A DNA stretch of 64,000 bases from Pseudopyrenochaeta lycopersici (lineage: Eukaryota > Ascomycota > Dothideomycetes > Pleosporales > Pseudopyrenochaetaceae), in the NCBI GenBank assembly GCA_003313425.1, contig NHZP01000034.1, positions 248,001 to 312,000 on the forward strand, given 5' to 3'. Below, in pieces: positions 45,197-56,771 of this stretch. Numbering within the stretch: position 1 is the first letter of the stretch; every line of letters starts with the position of its first letter. Below the pieces are notes generated by a model. It saw only the letters and a program-made list of their open reading frames with translations. It had not been told where the DNA came from and did not search any database. Both the position numbers and the translations under genes were made by a program.

Positions 45197-48100
45197 ATGC
45201 ATCAGGAAGAGCCAGGGAAGGAGACGTCTCCTCAGGACAGTCAGGTCGTGGAATTCAGCAATATGGAAGAATTTCGAGCTCGAAGCTATCAGCTCGAGAT
45301 GCTGGACCGAAGCCTCAAGGGGAATGTGATTGTTGCAGTAAGATGATCTGAGAACGATGGCTCCCGCAAAGCTCATACCGAACGCAGATGGATACAGGAA
45401 GTGGCAAGACTGAGATGTAGGCAGTTTGAACTTAGCTGGTCAGCTCGGACTAATCAAGGCTTCTAGAGCCGTATTGAGAATTCGAGCGGAACTTGACCGC
45501 TGTGCTAGCGATAAGGTTTGGAGAATTCTACCATTTCTACCACATGCTTACACAAAAGCAGCGCGTATGGTTTCTTGCTCCTACGGTTGCTTTATGCGAG
45601 CAACAACACAAATACATCGAATCTCGTTTACCTGATGCATCCCCTATACTATTGGTTGGCTCTAGCAATCTCGACTACTGGAGCGAACAAAGCATATGGG
45701 ACGCTGCGTTACATAATCATCGAATCGTTATCTCAACACATGCCATCCTGCTAGATGCCATGCAGCATGGGTTTGTACAACTATCGAGTCTAGCGCTCCT
45801 GGTTTTTGACGAAGGTAAAGTTCTTATGATGTCCAATTCGACTGAGCTTACTCTAGTGCAAGCTCATCATTGCAATGGGAAACACGCAGCCAACTCGATC
45901 ATGCAACAATTTTATCACAACCAAAAGAGGGATAAAGGGCTGGACGGTGTGCCTCACATCTTAGGTCTCTCTGCGAGCCCAGTGCGGGGATCAAATATAC
46001 AGGAGATTCAGTAAGTCCTGGCCGCTTCTGATCGCATCCTGTTGACCACTTCTCCAGCCAAGTCGAGCAAAACCTCGACTCCATCTGTGTAACCCCGCGA
46101 ATGTATCGCCAGGAATTGCGAATTCATGTCAATCAGCCTGAATTTGTTAAACTCGAGTTTTCGGAAGATCTGCAGCCTGTACGACCGGGATCTGCGCTAT
46201 GCACTTTACAAACGTTGCAAGTAGCGATCGCAAATGATACAGAAAATCTCCTACGTGAGGTGATGCTTCAGCATGGTCCTGTAGTAAGCCCAAAACCCCT
46301 CGAGCATTCTGACAAAGAACGATGGGCTCGCACAGTGATGCAATATGGAAGAAAATCAGAACACATCCATAGAGAGCTTGGACCATGGGCAACCGATACT
46401 TCATCCAGAAGACAAATGAGCTATATATTGGCAACACTGACACCTTCACAAAATTTGCTTCTCGCCGCGATGAAGTCTTGAGCAAACTTCTAGCGAAATA
46501 TTTTGATCAATCAGGCTCAAGGTATACGATAACTTCGACCTTGGTTGACCACCCTGGCTCACTATCCGACAAGGCTGCTAAGTTGGTCGATCTCGTCGGC
46601 AAGCAGGGCCTCAATACAACAGGAGTCATATTTGTAAAAGAACGCGTCGTCGTCAGCGTGCTACTTCAGATCTTGTCGACGCATCCGCAGACAGCAGAAC
46701 GGTTCAAATTCGCGACTTTTGTTGGCCTTTCGAACAATATAAAGAGGAAATCCGGCATCCATGAACTACTCGATCTGGAATCGCAAAACAAATCCCTGGA
46801 AGCATTCCGTGTCAAGCAGAAGCACATCATAATTGCTACAGACGTACTGGAAGAAGGCATCGATGTCGCAGCGTGCAATCTCGTCATATGCTTCGATCCA
46901 CCCCAGAATTTGAAATCTTTTATACAGCGACGCGGCCGTGCACGGAAGAAACAATCTCGATTTATTATCATGCAGCCCTGCACATCCACGAAAACAAAAA
47001 CTGATCGCTGGATTCAACTTGAAGAACGAGTTAGCCGTTTGTGTCAAGATGAAAAGAGAGAAAGAGAGACAGTTCTTTCGATTGAAGATCAGGATGAAAG
47101 TTTGGATCTTATTCTTCGCGATGGGTTGACAAGGTACTGATTCATTCACGTGTCGACTTCATAGTTACGTTGCTGATATTGAGTAGAGCTATGCTGACTG
47201 CAGAAGCGACCAAGGCTCACCTGCACCATTTCTGCAATACCTTGCCTAAGCAGCCGTTTGTCGATACGAACCCAAGCTTCTCAATTCATGAGAGTAGCTC
47301 AAACGAGGGCTTTGGGCTCTTGACCGCAAGAGTGGCGCTTCCGAATTGTATAGGATCCTTCCCCAGATCCTACTTGGCCGCAGGAGAATATCGCACAGAA
47401 CGGGCAGCATCCAAGGCTGCGGCGTACGAATGCTACAGAGCTCTTCATGAAGCTGAACTTGTCAACAACAATTTTTTGCCCAGCATCCTCAATATACAAG
47501 AGCGCTGCCGAGATCTTCCTTCAATGATAGAGGTTGATGAGCATATACAGCCGTGGAGACTGATGGCAGATGCATGGTCTTCACCTGAACTATGCAAAAC
47601 CACGATTCAAGTAGAGAAGAATCGGTTAGGCGATCATTCGTTATTTCATATCTCATTCATCACACCAATGCCGATTCCGGCAATGTCTTTGCCTACCTCG
47701 AAGCAGCACACAGGCATCGCTCTGAAGCAGCACACAGGCATCGCTCTGAAGCAGACGTCCGCATCTGATACCAAGAAATTAGCAATCAGCTTCGAAGAGC
47801 TGGAGAGGCTAAGGCAGAGAATGGCAGCGTTATACTTACCAAGCGAAAGCCCAAAGGACAACGTGGCAAACCTTGACTTTGTGTACATCTTCGACTTCAA
47901 CGACGGACAAGAATTCTTTTCACAGCCTACACTGATCGACGTAGGCGAAGTCATGACTCGCATCGTTGGACAGGTTGAGAAGTTCATGGTTGCAGGTCTA
48001 TTGCAGATGTCAATTCTTCCTACATGCACTCTTCACAATGCCACACACATTGTCACAGCACTCACTGCACCTTCTACGGATGCGCATTTAAACTTCGAAC

Positions 48101-49359
48101 GGTACGAGTTTCTCGGGGACGCGGTTTTGAAGATCGTGGTGTCGACACAAGTTTTCACAGATCATGTCAGCTGGCCAGCTGGATGGCTTAGCCAATATAG
48201 GGATAATCTTATCTCTAACGCAAGCCTTGCTAATGCAGCTTTAAGCCTCCACCTCGATCAGTACATCCTGACTAAAGCCCCAAGGACAAGTAATTGGGCA
48301 TTACCGCGTATCTCAGATGCAAATTGTTCACCCGGGAAACGTATAATGAGCAGTAAGACCTTGGCAGATGTTTCACAGGCTCTATTTGCAGCTGCCTACC
48401 TTGACGCTGGGCACGGTCTTGCCAGGTCATGCATAAAAATCTTCATACCGGAAATTCGATCCGAGCGACCAACCTTTGAGATGCCTCATGGTGCTGGTTT
48501 TTCAAGGTGTGAAGTAGAAGAAGTACAACAGCTGACTGGATACCAGTTTGGAAACACTACAGTATTACTGCAAGCTTTAACGCATCCATCGTGTGCATCG
48601 CATGGGAGCGAGGAGTCCTATCAAAGGTTAGCGTTTCTTGGAGATGCTGTTCTTGGATTTCTCGTCGCCAGAGCTCTCTTTCAACATCTCGAAGAGCTGT
48701 CAGAAGGCCGAATGACCGAGATCAGAGCCGCAGTCGTCAACTCTAACATGCTTGGGTACATCTGTATGACGCACAGCATCTCGCGCAAAGTTTTCGGCAT
48801 CGAAACAGTTACGCTCAAACAATTTCGAAAGGTTCAGCGTGTTGAGATTATGCCACTCTGGAAGTATATGCGATACGAATCCAAAGAACTGGGCGAAGCG
48901 CTTGAAGCTTGCAACGCGCGCTACCGTCGTCTCTGCGGGCGCCTTCAGCAGCAAATGCACAGTGGCCGTTCCTACCCTTGGGTCACGTTGGCAGAGCTAC
49001 AACCCGAGGGCTTCTACTCTGATCTTGTACAGAGTGTCATCGGCGCGATATATGTGGATTCTGGAGAAGACTGGAGCGCATGCCAACAGTTCGTAGAGAC
49101 AATAGGGATATCCTCGTACATACAGCGCATGGTGCGATCCGACTATGACGTCGCACATCCACGAAGCGCATTACAACAGCTTGCTCCTCTGGCGGCAGTA
49201 CGAAGCCAGCGTAGCAGCGACGGTAGCTTTAGGTGTGAGGTCACTGTGGATGAAACAGAGATTGTGAGTGCCGAAAGCTGCAAGAGCAGGAGTGAGGCGT
49301 CAATACTGGCCTCGCACAGAGCAGTCCAGATGCTGGCCATAGGACGAGATGCTGAGTGA
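45197..49359 (+). pseudogene. Dicer-like protein (DCL2 type), frameshifted
   Basis: Seven exons: 45197-45337, 45388-45416, 45467-45515, 45562-45814, 45863-46010, 46058-47133, 47187-49359. About 1,290 residues would result if one missing base near 46398 is allowed for (ELGPWATD in one frame, FIQKTNELYI in the next). Domains: DExH helicase with Walker A MDTGSGKT, APTVALCEQQ, DEAHHCNGKHA restored by intron 45815-45862, SASP; helicase C with IATDVLEEGIDVA and QRRGRAR; a Dicer dimerisation/dsRNA fold (about 575-640); RNase IIIa with ERYEFLGDAVL and TLADVSQAL; RNase IIIb with QRLAFLGDAVL and DLVQSVIGAIYVDSG; a C-terminal dsRBD-like end. Both RNase III domains have Gln where the fourth catalytic Glu belongs, and IIIb also has Ala for the first Glu. 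Intact relatives cut dsRNA into siRNAs. A sequencing error at the frameshift cannot be excluded. Confidence 0.85.
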
Positions 49360-50903
49360 TCGCTTGCTCTTAGTTCCCTGCATCTTAGTTAGCAAATTGA
49401 GATCCAATCGCATCAGAGCCCACACAGTCTCGGTGAAGAATGCGCTAAATCGGCGCACGGCGAGCACAGACCAGGCGCGAGACATCATCACACCAGCCAG
49501 ATCTGGTCTTCGCGCTTCAGCTCGGAGGTGAGCTCTTATTGCGAAACCATATGCTTTACTTTGAGAGCGAAAGTACTTTTACCCGGTAAGCGCGATGCGT
49601 CCTGCAAAAGCCCCGCATCAGCTCAGCTAACTCACTCCATCGCAAGGTAGACAAGTTCTCTCGCAGTTATCGGTCTACCTGTATGCGACGGCACAGGCAT
49701 CAATGATGCACTTGTTACCCTTGTGGACATGCTTGTCATGGTCAGAGCCAAAACGAAGGACTGGTCGTACTCGCGCATTTATGGAACGAAGAACCTTCTC
49801 GCAAGAGAGTTGGCTTATGGTATGGTGCTTGGATTGCTAGGGCTGTGAGGGTCCAGCCATTCTCTTTATCCCCACGCAAGGCTGTAACTGTATACGTTCA
49901 TATAAGACCTTGTCCTTCCTGCTCAAGTCAATGCTTTGTGTGTCGTGTCACTGCTTCGATCTTGCAATGGGCCAGGATTTACGCTTACAGTTATGCCTCC
50001 GTGGTACGCCAAGAGGAGGTATGTTTGAACCCCGTCTAGGTCCTATTCATGTGCTTACTTCTCATAGAGGGCGATGCAACTTGACGAGCACCTCGATTGC
50101 ATACGTCGTCTCCTTGAACATGACAAGGAGTTGGCCCGTCACCTTGGCTTCAAAGTCCAGCCAAAGAACCACGGAGATAAGAGTAGGCTCCTGAAGTTTA
50201 CACAGTACTTGGGCCCCGAAAACAATACCTCGACACTCTTGGCGACACATGCTTACAATTGGTACCATCAACCTCTTCAGTTCTGGGACCACTCCTCGGC
50301 GATGGGCTGCGACGTCTCGGTCGATCCTCAGGAACAGATCTACCAGGCTTTCCTCCAATTGACGCATGACCACGCATAGTCATGCATTAAGATGAGGCTT
50401 CTATGCATCCTCCTCGTGGAGTACAGAGCTAGCGCTGGACTTGAACCTGAACTAGACCAAGGCACCATCGTAAGGATGTGCCAGGCAAGCGGCCGTCAGG
50501 ACGACGAACTCGAAACGAAGCGAAAATTGGCAACAATGATCGAACGTGGGGGATACTACAAGAACCTTGAAGCGAATGTTAATCAGGGCATCTGCTTCGT
50601 CCTCGGCACTTCTCTGTCAGAGAGCTAGTAAGTGATAGTCGGTCGGAGACACTTGAGGTCACGAAAACTAATGTGCAGAAAGTTGGACGAAACTGATAAC
50701 GAAAAGCGGGCCAAAATTCAACACGGTACTGGAACGCTTTAAGGAGATATCACTTCCACAAACTGCACACCAATACATTGGGTTGAGGCAAAGAGTCATT
50801 GGCGCGAAGCTTGAATCATTCAAGAACCAGCAAAATAGCGTTCTTTTGGACTACCCCTTTTCCCTGCAGAATATGTACTCTCAACACAGCTACCAGGCAG
50901 GAA

Positions 50904-53679
50904 CAGACTTGTCGGCAATTCAATATTGATTGATAAGGGTGATATTGATATTGAATTGATATCCAGACCCAAGATTGATATTGAATTGATAATATTGCCA
51001 AGAATCACCCGATTGGGACTAGCATATAGAATCTATGGTGTTTCAGACACTTTGGGCACCTATAGTCCGGAAAGCCCATTGTCATCGCTTTCTACTTCGG
51101 CTGTGATATTGCCAGGATCTTCTGCCGGTATGTAGAGTGTCTGGATAAGCCCGTTCTTATTCCAATTACCCAGAACCTCTGTCATCTCCACAATCCATGC
51201 TCCTAGCCTAGCTCTGTCCCATGAGATAGTTCTCCGTACGCCTGAGAAGACGCGCTCGGCTTCATCAGACATTGGAGGAATAGAAAGGATATCCATCGCC
51301 ATTTGATGAAGCCGAGGGTATTCTAGTCGCTGCTCCTCTTTACACCACCACTCCAAAGGAGAGCAAGTGATCTTACAAGGCTTTGCGTTCACAAATTTCT
51401 CGAATTCATCCTCCTCTTCCTCCTCTTCCATAACGTCAAGCTCCGCCGCAAGCCTCTCAAATTTTGAGAGTTCTGGTTGTGAATTATCCGCCTCCTTCTG
51501 CGACTTTAGAAGAGGCAGATCCTTATAATTTGCCCAAATCTCTCTTGCGGTAGTAAGGGCCGGTTCTCTCCAGGAGGATACCCAATTGATATCAATATAC
51601 TTGAGGCGGCGTCGGGGATGGAGGAGGAGGGCTGTGGTATAGGCAGGCGCTTCGTCAGAGGATTTGTAATACTTGTCAAGGACATACCACCCCATATTAA
51701 TGGAGTTGACTATATGGGAGTTGTTTTTATATTGAATCTACTTAAGATTAGCAGTATAAATAAGTTTTTTATCAGCAACATACCTTTGCTTCCTCGTAGT
51801 GTTTAAAGAGGATATCCATTGTCCAGAGAGCTTGGTCAAGCGATGACCAGTTAGCTTCCTGTGTAAGTGTTGCTTGATTAAATGGCTGTAAGAATTCAAG
51901 AGTCATTGTAAGAGTCTCCCAATCTTCCGCAGAAAGAACAGCGCCACCAAGGGCTCTATGATGCTTTTGACAGAACTTATTCAAAGCATCCTGCTTCTCA
52001 ACGGCCAATGCAATCAACTTGTACCAGGAGTTCCAGCGTGTTGCGTTATCGATGCCCAGAAGCTTCCCAGCAAGTGCCTCCCACTCATCAGTCAATATAG
52101 TGGAGGAGCGAATATAGACAGCGATACCATGGAGGCTCCCAAGCGCTCCATTGGACTGCCACCTAGCCTCGTTAAGGAGTCGCATTCTTTTGCCTTTCTT
52201 GTCGCCTCTCTTCTCACGAAGCTGCTCTTGCAATGCTTCAACCACAGTGATATCAGACTCCTCTTTTGCAGCCTCAATGGCAGCCTCAAGGGCTTCTACT
52301 GTAGTTGCAAAGAGGAAGGCATCAAGAGATAGATTGATTATATGACCGCTGCATCGAATCCGCCTCTTTTTTGCATTGAATTCCACCCCAATTTTTGTAA
52401 GAGCATTTGCAATAGCCCTACAACAAGTGTCGTTACTGGAAGCATTATCCCCAATAATATAGCCTGTCTTCTCCGTAACCTCATAGGCTTGTATTGTCTC
52501 GAGAATATGCCTTGCCATCGTCTCGCCGCTGTGAGAGAAGCGACACTGTGGGAGGGAGAGGAGAGCTTTGCGGAGGGTGTAGTCGTGTCCAACGAATTGC
52601 GCGCAGATGCCAAGGAATGATTTCCGGTTTGCCGATGACCAGAGATCGACAGAGTAGTGGATTTGAGACTTTGCCCTGTGTAGGCGCTCCTTAATGGTAG
52701 CGTAGTGTGTTTTAAAGCTTCGCTCAATGTGGACAGGTATAGTAGTGTGTGACTCGATAAGTAGGTTTTCGACCTCTGGATTAACTGCCATTAGGAGCGC
52801 TTGGTATTCTGGCCATTCAACACAGTTGAAAGGCAAGCGGCGGCGAGTAACAAGCTGGATTTGTGCCTCGTAGAAGGCGTCTTTGTTAAGCGCCTTCGTA
52901 AGAACCTCCTCCACATCCTCGGTATTCTTCTCTACCTGCTTCTTTACCGACATTTGAAGGGCTGCTTGGAGAGAGACTTGCCGTACTTTCTTTCCCTTCG
53001 GCTCTTCAACATCAACGTAGACTTGATGTAGATTCGCCATATGAGTCCTAGCGTTAGTGGTAATAGCAGTAGCCCAGGGTTTCCCATAGCCGTCACAGTC
53101 CTTACAATACATCAGTGATTGCCCTGACTTATCGCGCATTGCCTCATCATTCTCTGGCTTCCGAAAGTGTGTCCATATATCAGCAGCACGCCTCTTTCTT
53201 GACTTTACGTCCTCACGGCTACGGTCAGGTCGATGTGGTTTGTCATTGAGGAAGCGCCATGGACTAGGAGAGGCTCTGGAGGAAGGCGTAGTGGGTAGAG
53301 AGGGTGTGGATGAGGAGGAAGGAGGTCGGATAGGCCGACCTTGGGAGTTCTGGGAGGCCATAACGTTGTAGAATGGTTTATGGCGGTGGTTGTGGAGCAT
53401 GCAGCAGAGAGATAAACCGGTAGATACCCTGGGATTTGCACGCAAAAGGTGCAAAAAAGGAAAACGCGAAAGGACGCGAAAGGGCGCGGAAGAACACCAA
53501 AAAAGGCGAAAAAAGGCGAAAAAAGCAAAAAGGTGGTGAGAAGTGGGTGTGCACGTGCCCTTATCAATACTTATCAATATTGAATTGATAACGATATCCC
53601 ATATTGATATTGCCTACTTGGATGAATATTGATATTGATTGATAAGAACATTGATAAGCACATATTGCCGACAAGTCTG
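50904..53679 (-). mobile_element. hAT transposon, recent insertion
   Basis: A 2,776-bp element with 16-bp perfect inverted ends (CAGACTTGTCGGCAAT at 50904-50919, complement at 53664-53679), flanked on both sides by the identical 8-bp target duplication GGCAGGAA (50896-50903 and 53680-53687). Subterminal TTGATAAG/ATATTGAT motifs cluster at both ends. It encodes a complete transposase. Perfect ends, perfect duplication and clean frames point to a young, possibly active insertion. Confidence 0.97.
51060..53361 (-). CDS. hAT transposase
   Basis: Two minus-strand exons, 53361-51784 and 51737-51060, join in phase across a 46-nt intron (GTATGT...AAGTAG) to give 751 residues. The chosen ATG (MASQNSQGRP) precedes a Ser/Pro-rich leader. 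A longer open frame reaches 53577 but starts at TTG. Features in order: a BED-type finger (YCKDCDGYG ... ARTHMANLHQ), VDLWSSANRKSFLGI, IGDNASSNDTCCRAI, RRIRCSGHIINLS, a charged region (AIEAAKEESDITVVEALQEQ), NATRWNSWYKLI, and after the intron IVNSINMGWYVLDKYY and the dimerisation motif YPRLHQMAMDILSIPPMSDE. It is a different hAT lineage from the 31.6-34.1 kb copy. No stops or frameshifts were found. It acts on the ends at 50904 and 53679. Confidence 0.92.
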
Positions 53680-53719
53680 GGCAGGAAGCGACGGGTTTTG
53701 GTCGCAAAGTTGGGCTTAA

Positions 53720-54905
53720 TTCGTTTTCTTAGCTAGTACCTAGCCCACGACTACTTACCTATTGATTTATGGCTCTTTCCATCAGGTCAGCAATCCTCGG
53801 GTCTACTGTTGGTGTGACTGCCATAGGTCCAGTTCTGGTTCCGGCTGTGGGCCCCGTTTTCGGTGTCAGTTTCAGATCTCGCTCCTCTTCCGGGCCCGTT
53901 CTGGCCCCGCGCTTGGAATCTTTTGGCATCCACCCTATCGAACTTCACGTGGCGAATGCACTTCTATCTAACCGCTTCACTTCATATTTAAAAATACACT
54001 CTTATAAGCGCTGAATGAAGTACACACTACGAATCAACTGAGTATGTCGCTAGCCCTGTCTCGCCTCGACGACCCTGCCTTAAATCTTAATGCGACATCA
54101 TGTGTGCGAATGCCAATTGTATCCTCTATCTTTCGGCCAGCCATGTTTTAAGTCGCATATACAATGCCCAAGACAGCAGTCGCTCATCGGAACTTCACTG
54201 TTTCTCCAGCTCCTCATGGCAGACATGCACGACGCTGGTGCATGTTGATTGTAGCCGTAGTTCATGCTGAGGATGTGCAAACTGTTCGGGATGGAGCTAT
54301 ACTAAAAATAGCTGAGCCGTACTGGTTGCGACATTGCCCCACTATACCGCCTGCACGCCTGTTGCAGTACTTCAAAACACTGTAGGAGGTCGGTTGCCTC
54401 TGCTTTGACCGGTGAGATAGCTGCACAGATATATGTATTATCTAAATAGATCCTTGTAGTATGTTGAGCCGCTGGCAAGCTCAAGGCTTTTTTGGGTGTC
54501 TGCATGTCCAGCCCAATTGCATCTGCAGACCACCCTCCATGACCACTTTTCCGGTCAAGATTGCTGTTGTCCACGTCTCTAGCTGCGTCAAAGTATTGGT
54601 TTCGTATGCGGCCCTAGTACATCGAACGTTCGGGGCTGATGCGAATGTGCCTCCAAGTTGCGTCTGATCGCACGACTGAGGCGGAGTGCGCACATATGGC
54701 AGTAAGGGTGAGAATCACGGGCAGGGCGTCGAGGAGCTGAGGTCTAACCGATAGGCTGTGGTGGTCAGTGGCGGTGCGTAGCCAAAGGTGTCGTAACTGA
54801 TGTCGGGAATGCATGTTCGTTTCCGTCCATCTATGGCAGGCAATATAACATAAGTTGTGCGAATCTCGCTATATAATCTCATACATAGCTTCTTTCGTTT
54901 GCTTC
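53720..54905. other. Intergenic, no gene seen
   Basis: About 1.2 kb between the unknown gene and the dsRBD gene. Short ORFs occur on both strands without motifs. Confidence 0.4.
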
Positions 54906-56031
54906 ATGTACCGTTCTGATCCTATGGCAATTGGAATTGGAAAGGAGATGAAGAGGCTGCTGGGCAAATCGCCACGAAGAGAAGCATCTACGTCTGTGGC
55001 TCCTTTGGAAACCGAGCCTACCGCCGGTACGATATGCTATGGAAGAGTCCTTGTGTTTTACCTTTGCTAACACATTTAGGAGGCGTTGACCTAAGCTTAG
55101 TCATGGATGAAATTTCTTTATCCCAAGGTGTGTCACCGTGGTACTTCGGCTGGTACACGACTGTTAAACTCACAATACTGACAGACTTTGGGTTGTGGTT
55201 TGGAAAATCGGTTTTTAACAGCATTCTGGCTGAAATCATCCAAAAAGAGCATTCCGGACATACAGCTGTCACTCTAGTCGTATGTGAGGTTGTTATACGT
55301 TGAGCCATACGCTAACCATCTATTAGGACGTGTTGGAGCTGATGGTAGCTGCCTACTATCCAAGTGCCACAGAAGCTTACAAGGAGCAAGTAAACCCTCA
55401 ACAAACCCATGAGGAGTTCTATCGCTCCATACACGATCGTCGTTGTGATATGAGCGACGCCGACTGGGAGGCTTTCCGCCAACGCCTGTCATCCGATATT
55501 GCGGCCAGCTGTGAGAGGCTTCGGAACGAAAAAGTCCCAGAGCTGCATGGTATCTCGTTGTCGACGCCATCCGAGACCTCCATGGCTCCTGCTCCAACGA
55601 GCGATGCTAGAAGTCAAGCATCTTCCTCCTCCTCCTCCTCCTCCTCCTCCTCCTCCTCCTCCTCCACCTCCACTTCGTCGCTTGTCTCCTTGCACCAACA
55701 ACATTCAGATGAGAGTTTATCTGCGACGAGGGGAACAGCGCAGCCGCAAGCGCCACAGCCTCAAGCGCTGCGACCGCTGGCGAACCCCGCCCCAGCGCCT
55801 GAAACTGCTGTCGACATGCATCGATACACCTCTGTGTTGAATGAGCATGCTGCTCTTCAGGGAGAAAAGTTAACCTATGAGAAGAAACAATTGAGCTTAT
55901 CTCCCTCATCTTGGCTGTGTACCGCCACTTTCGGCGAGATCTCTGGGGTGGGGATAGGGCGTAATACGACACAGGCGAAGCATGCAGCGTCTAAAAAAGT
56001 CTGTGAACTCATAGATTTGTTGGTTCTCTGA
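54906..56031 (+). CDS. Double-stranded RNA-binding domain protein
   Basis: Three exons, 54906-55026, 55080-55279 and 55327-56031, join exactly in frame to give 341 residues; an in-frame ATG at 54924 is an alternative start. The first two exons encode a basic leader and a compact region (VMDEISLSQGVSPWYFGWYT, SILAEIIQKEH) of no known family. Exon 3 begins with a helical part, then a run of about 16 serines, a Gln/Pro-rich linker, and at residues about 270-338 one dsRBD: YTSVLNEHAALQGEKLTYEK, a WLCTATF strand, GVGIGRNTTQAKHAASKKVC. The NE, GxGxGxxxxxAKxxAA pattern fits the dsRBD fold; Asn-Thr-Thr replaces the usual Ser-Lys before AK. It could partner the adjacent Dicer-like protein as R2D2/Loquacious-type proteins do in animals; that is inference. 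Confidence 0.78.
55621..55666 (+). repeat. (TCC)n microsatellite inside the dsRBD gene
   Basis: About fifteen tandem CTC/TCC units in frame encode a polyserine tract in the linker before the dsRBD. Its length is likely to vary between strains by whole codons. Confidence 0.9.
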
Positions 56032-56770
56032 GATTTGCCTCTATTGGGTCAGTAGTTATGATTCAACGCAAGTCGTCCTCGTGTGGGGTTAAGCAATTGT
56101 CTGAGTCTAGAGAGTTGCCATCAAGGCAATTCAAATTTAGCGTATTTATCATGTGCAAAGATGCGCAGAAAAGTTTGGCGCGCCAGAAAGATGCGACGCG
56201 CGACATTGTGAGGGCCACGAATGTCTAACTCTCCCAAAACGAAATATTTTTATTAGATAATCCGTAGCTATGGCTATATAGAAAGCAGCATGAAAGATAT
56301 ATATTAGAATTTTAGAAGATTTCATTCGCTAGAAAAAAGCTATTAAGGTTAGAATTTAAGGGGTTATTCTTGTACTCCTATCAGATTCAAGGACTATTTG
56401 GCTTAATCTTTAATGAATTTTTTGATGATGAACGTGATTGATTGATTGTGTTGTCTCCCCTCCTTTCTATGGCTGCTGTGCTTCCGGAGGTTCCGAAGAT
56501 CGTAGTATCGTGTGAGGATCTAAACTAAACGGGTGTCTAGTATAGAACGCAAGGTTGGTTCTCCGGGATAGACTGAGGGACTAGAGGGACAGGGGTTCAA
56601 TACTAATATAGTAAGAGTGCGCTTCTATAAAGAGTAAAGAGGGCTGAGAACAATCGGTATTGCTTTCACTATGCTGTAGAGTATATTTTATGAGTTGAAC
56701 ACAATGAGCCATAAGGGTTCATTGCTGAAGTCTATATACATGATGTGCTCGTCGCACTCGCCTTATTGAT

Positions 56771-56771
<1 letters not shown>
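56032..56771. other. AT-rich intergenic stretch
   Basis: No ORF of interest in 740 bp. It is AT-rich and lies between the dsRBD stop and the LINE tail. Confidence 0.5.

Larger units (their letters stand above)
49550..53719 (+). pseudogene. Unknown membrane-type gene, split by a hAT insertion
   Basis: I do not recognise the family. Exons inferred by frame: to 49585, 49667-49844, 49976-50018, 50068-50627, 50683-50903, then after the transposon 53688-53719. They join with standard GT-AG introns into VIGLPVCDGTGINDALVTLV, a probable membrane helix (LAYGMVLGLLGLIYAY), then a helical basic/acidic segment (EHLDCIRRLLEHDKELARH). The first exon's start is not found. An in-frame TAG lies at 50377-50379. 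The hAT element entered at the GGCAGGAA target. Removing it and one target copy restores the frame through SYQAG-SDGFWSQSWA to a TAA at 53717. So the insertion altered only the last eleven or so codons. It sits between the Dicer-like and dsRBD genes, on the same strand. Confidence 0.55.

Noticed and set aside
45781..45862. Dicer helicase lacking its DEAH box (frame reads DEGKV)
   Set aside because: A GTAAAG...GCAAG intron at 45815-45862 restores DEAHHCNGKHA.
55489..55704. Glycine-rich ORF on the minus strand
   Set aside because: It is the complement of the polyserine microsatellite inside the dsRBD gene.
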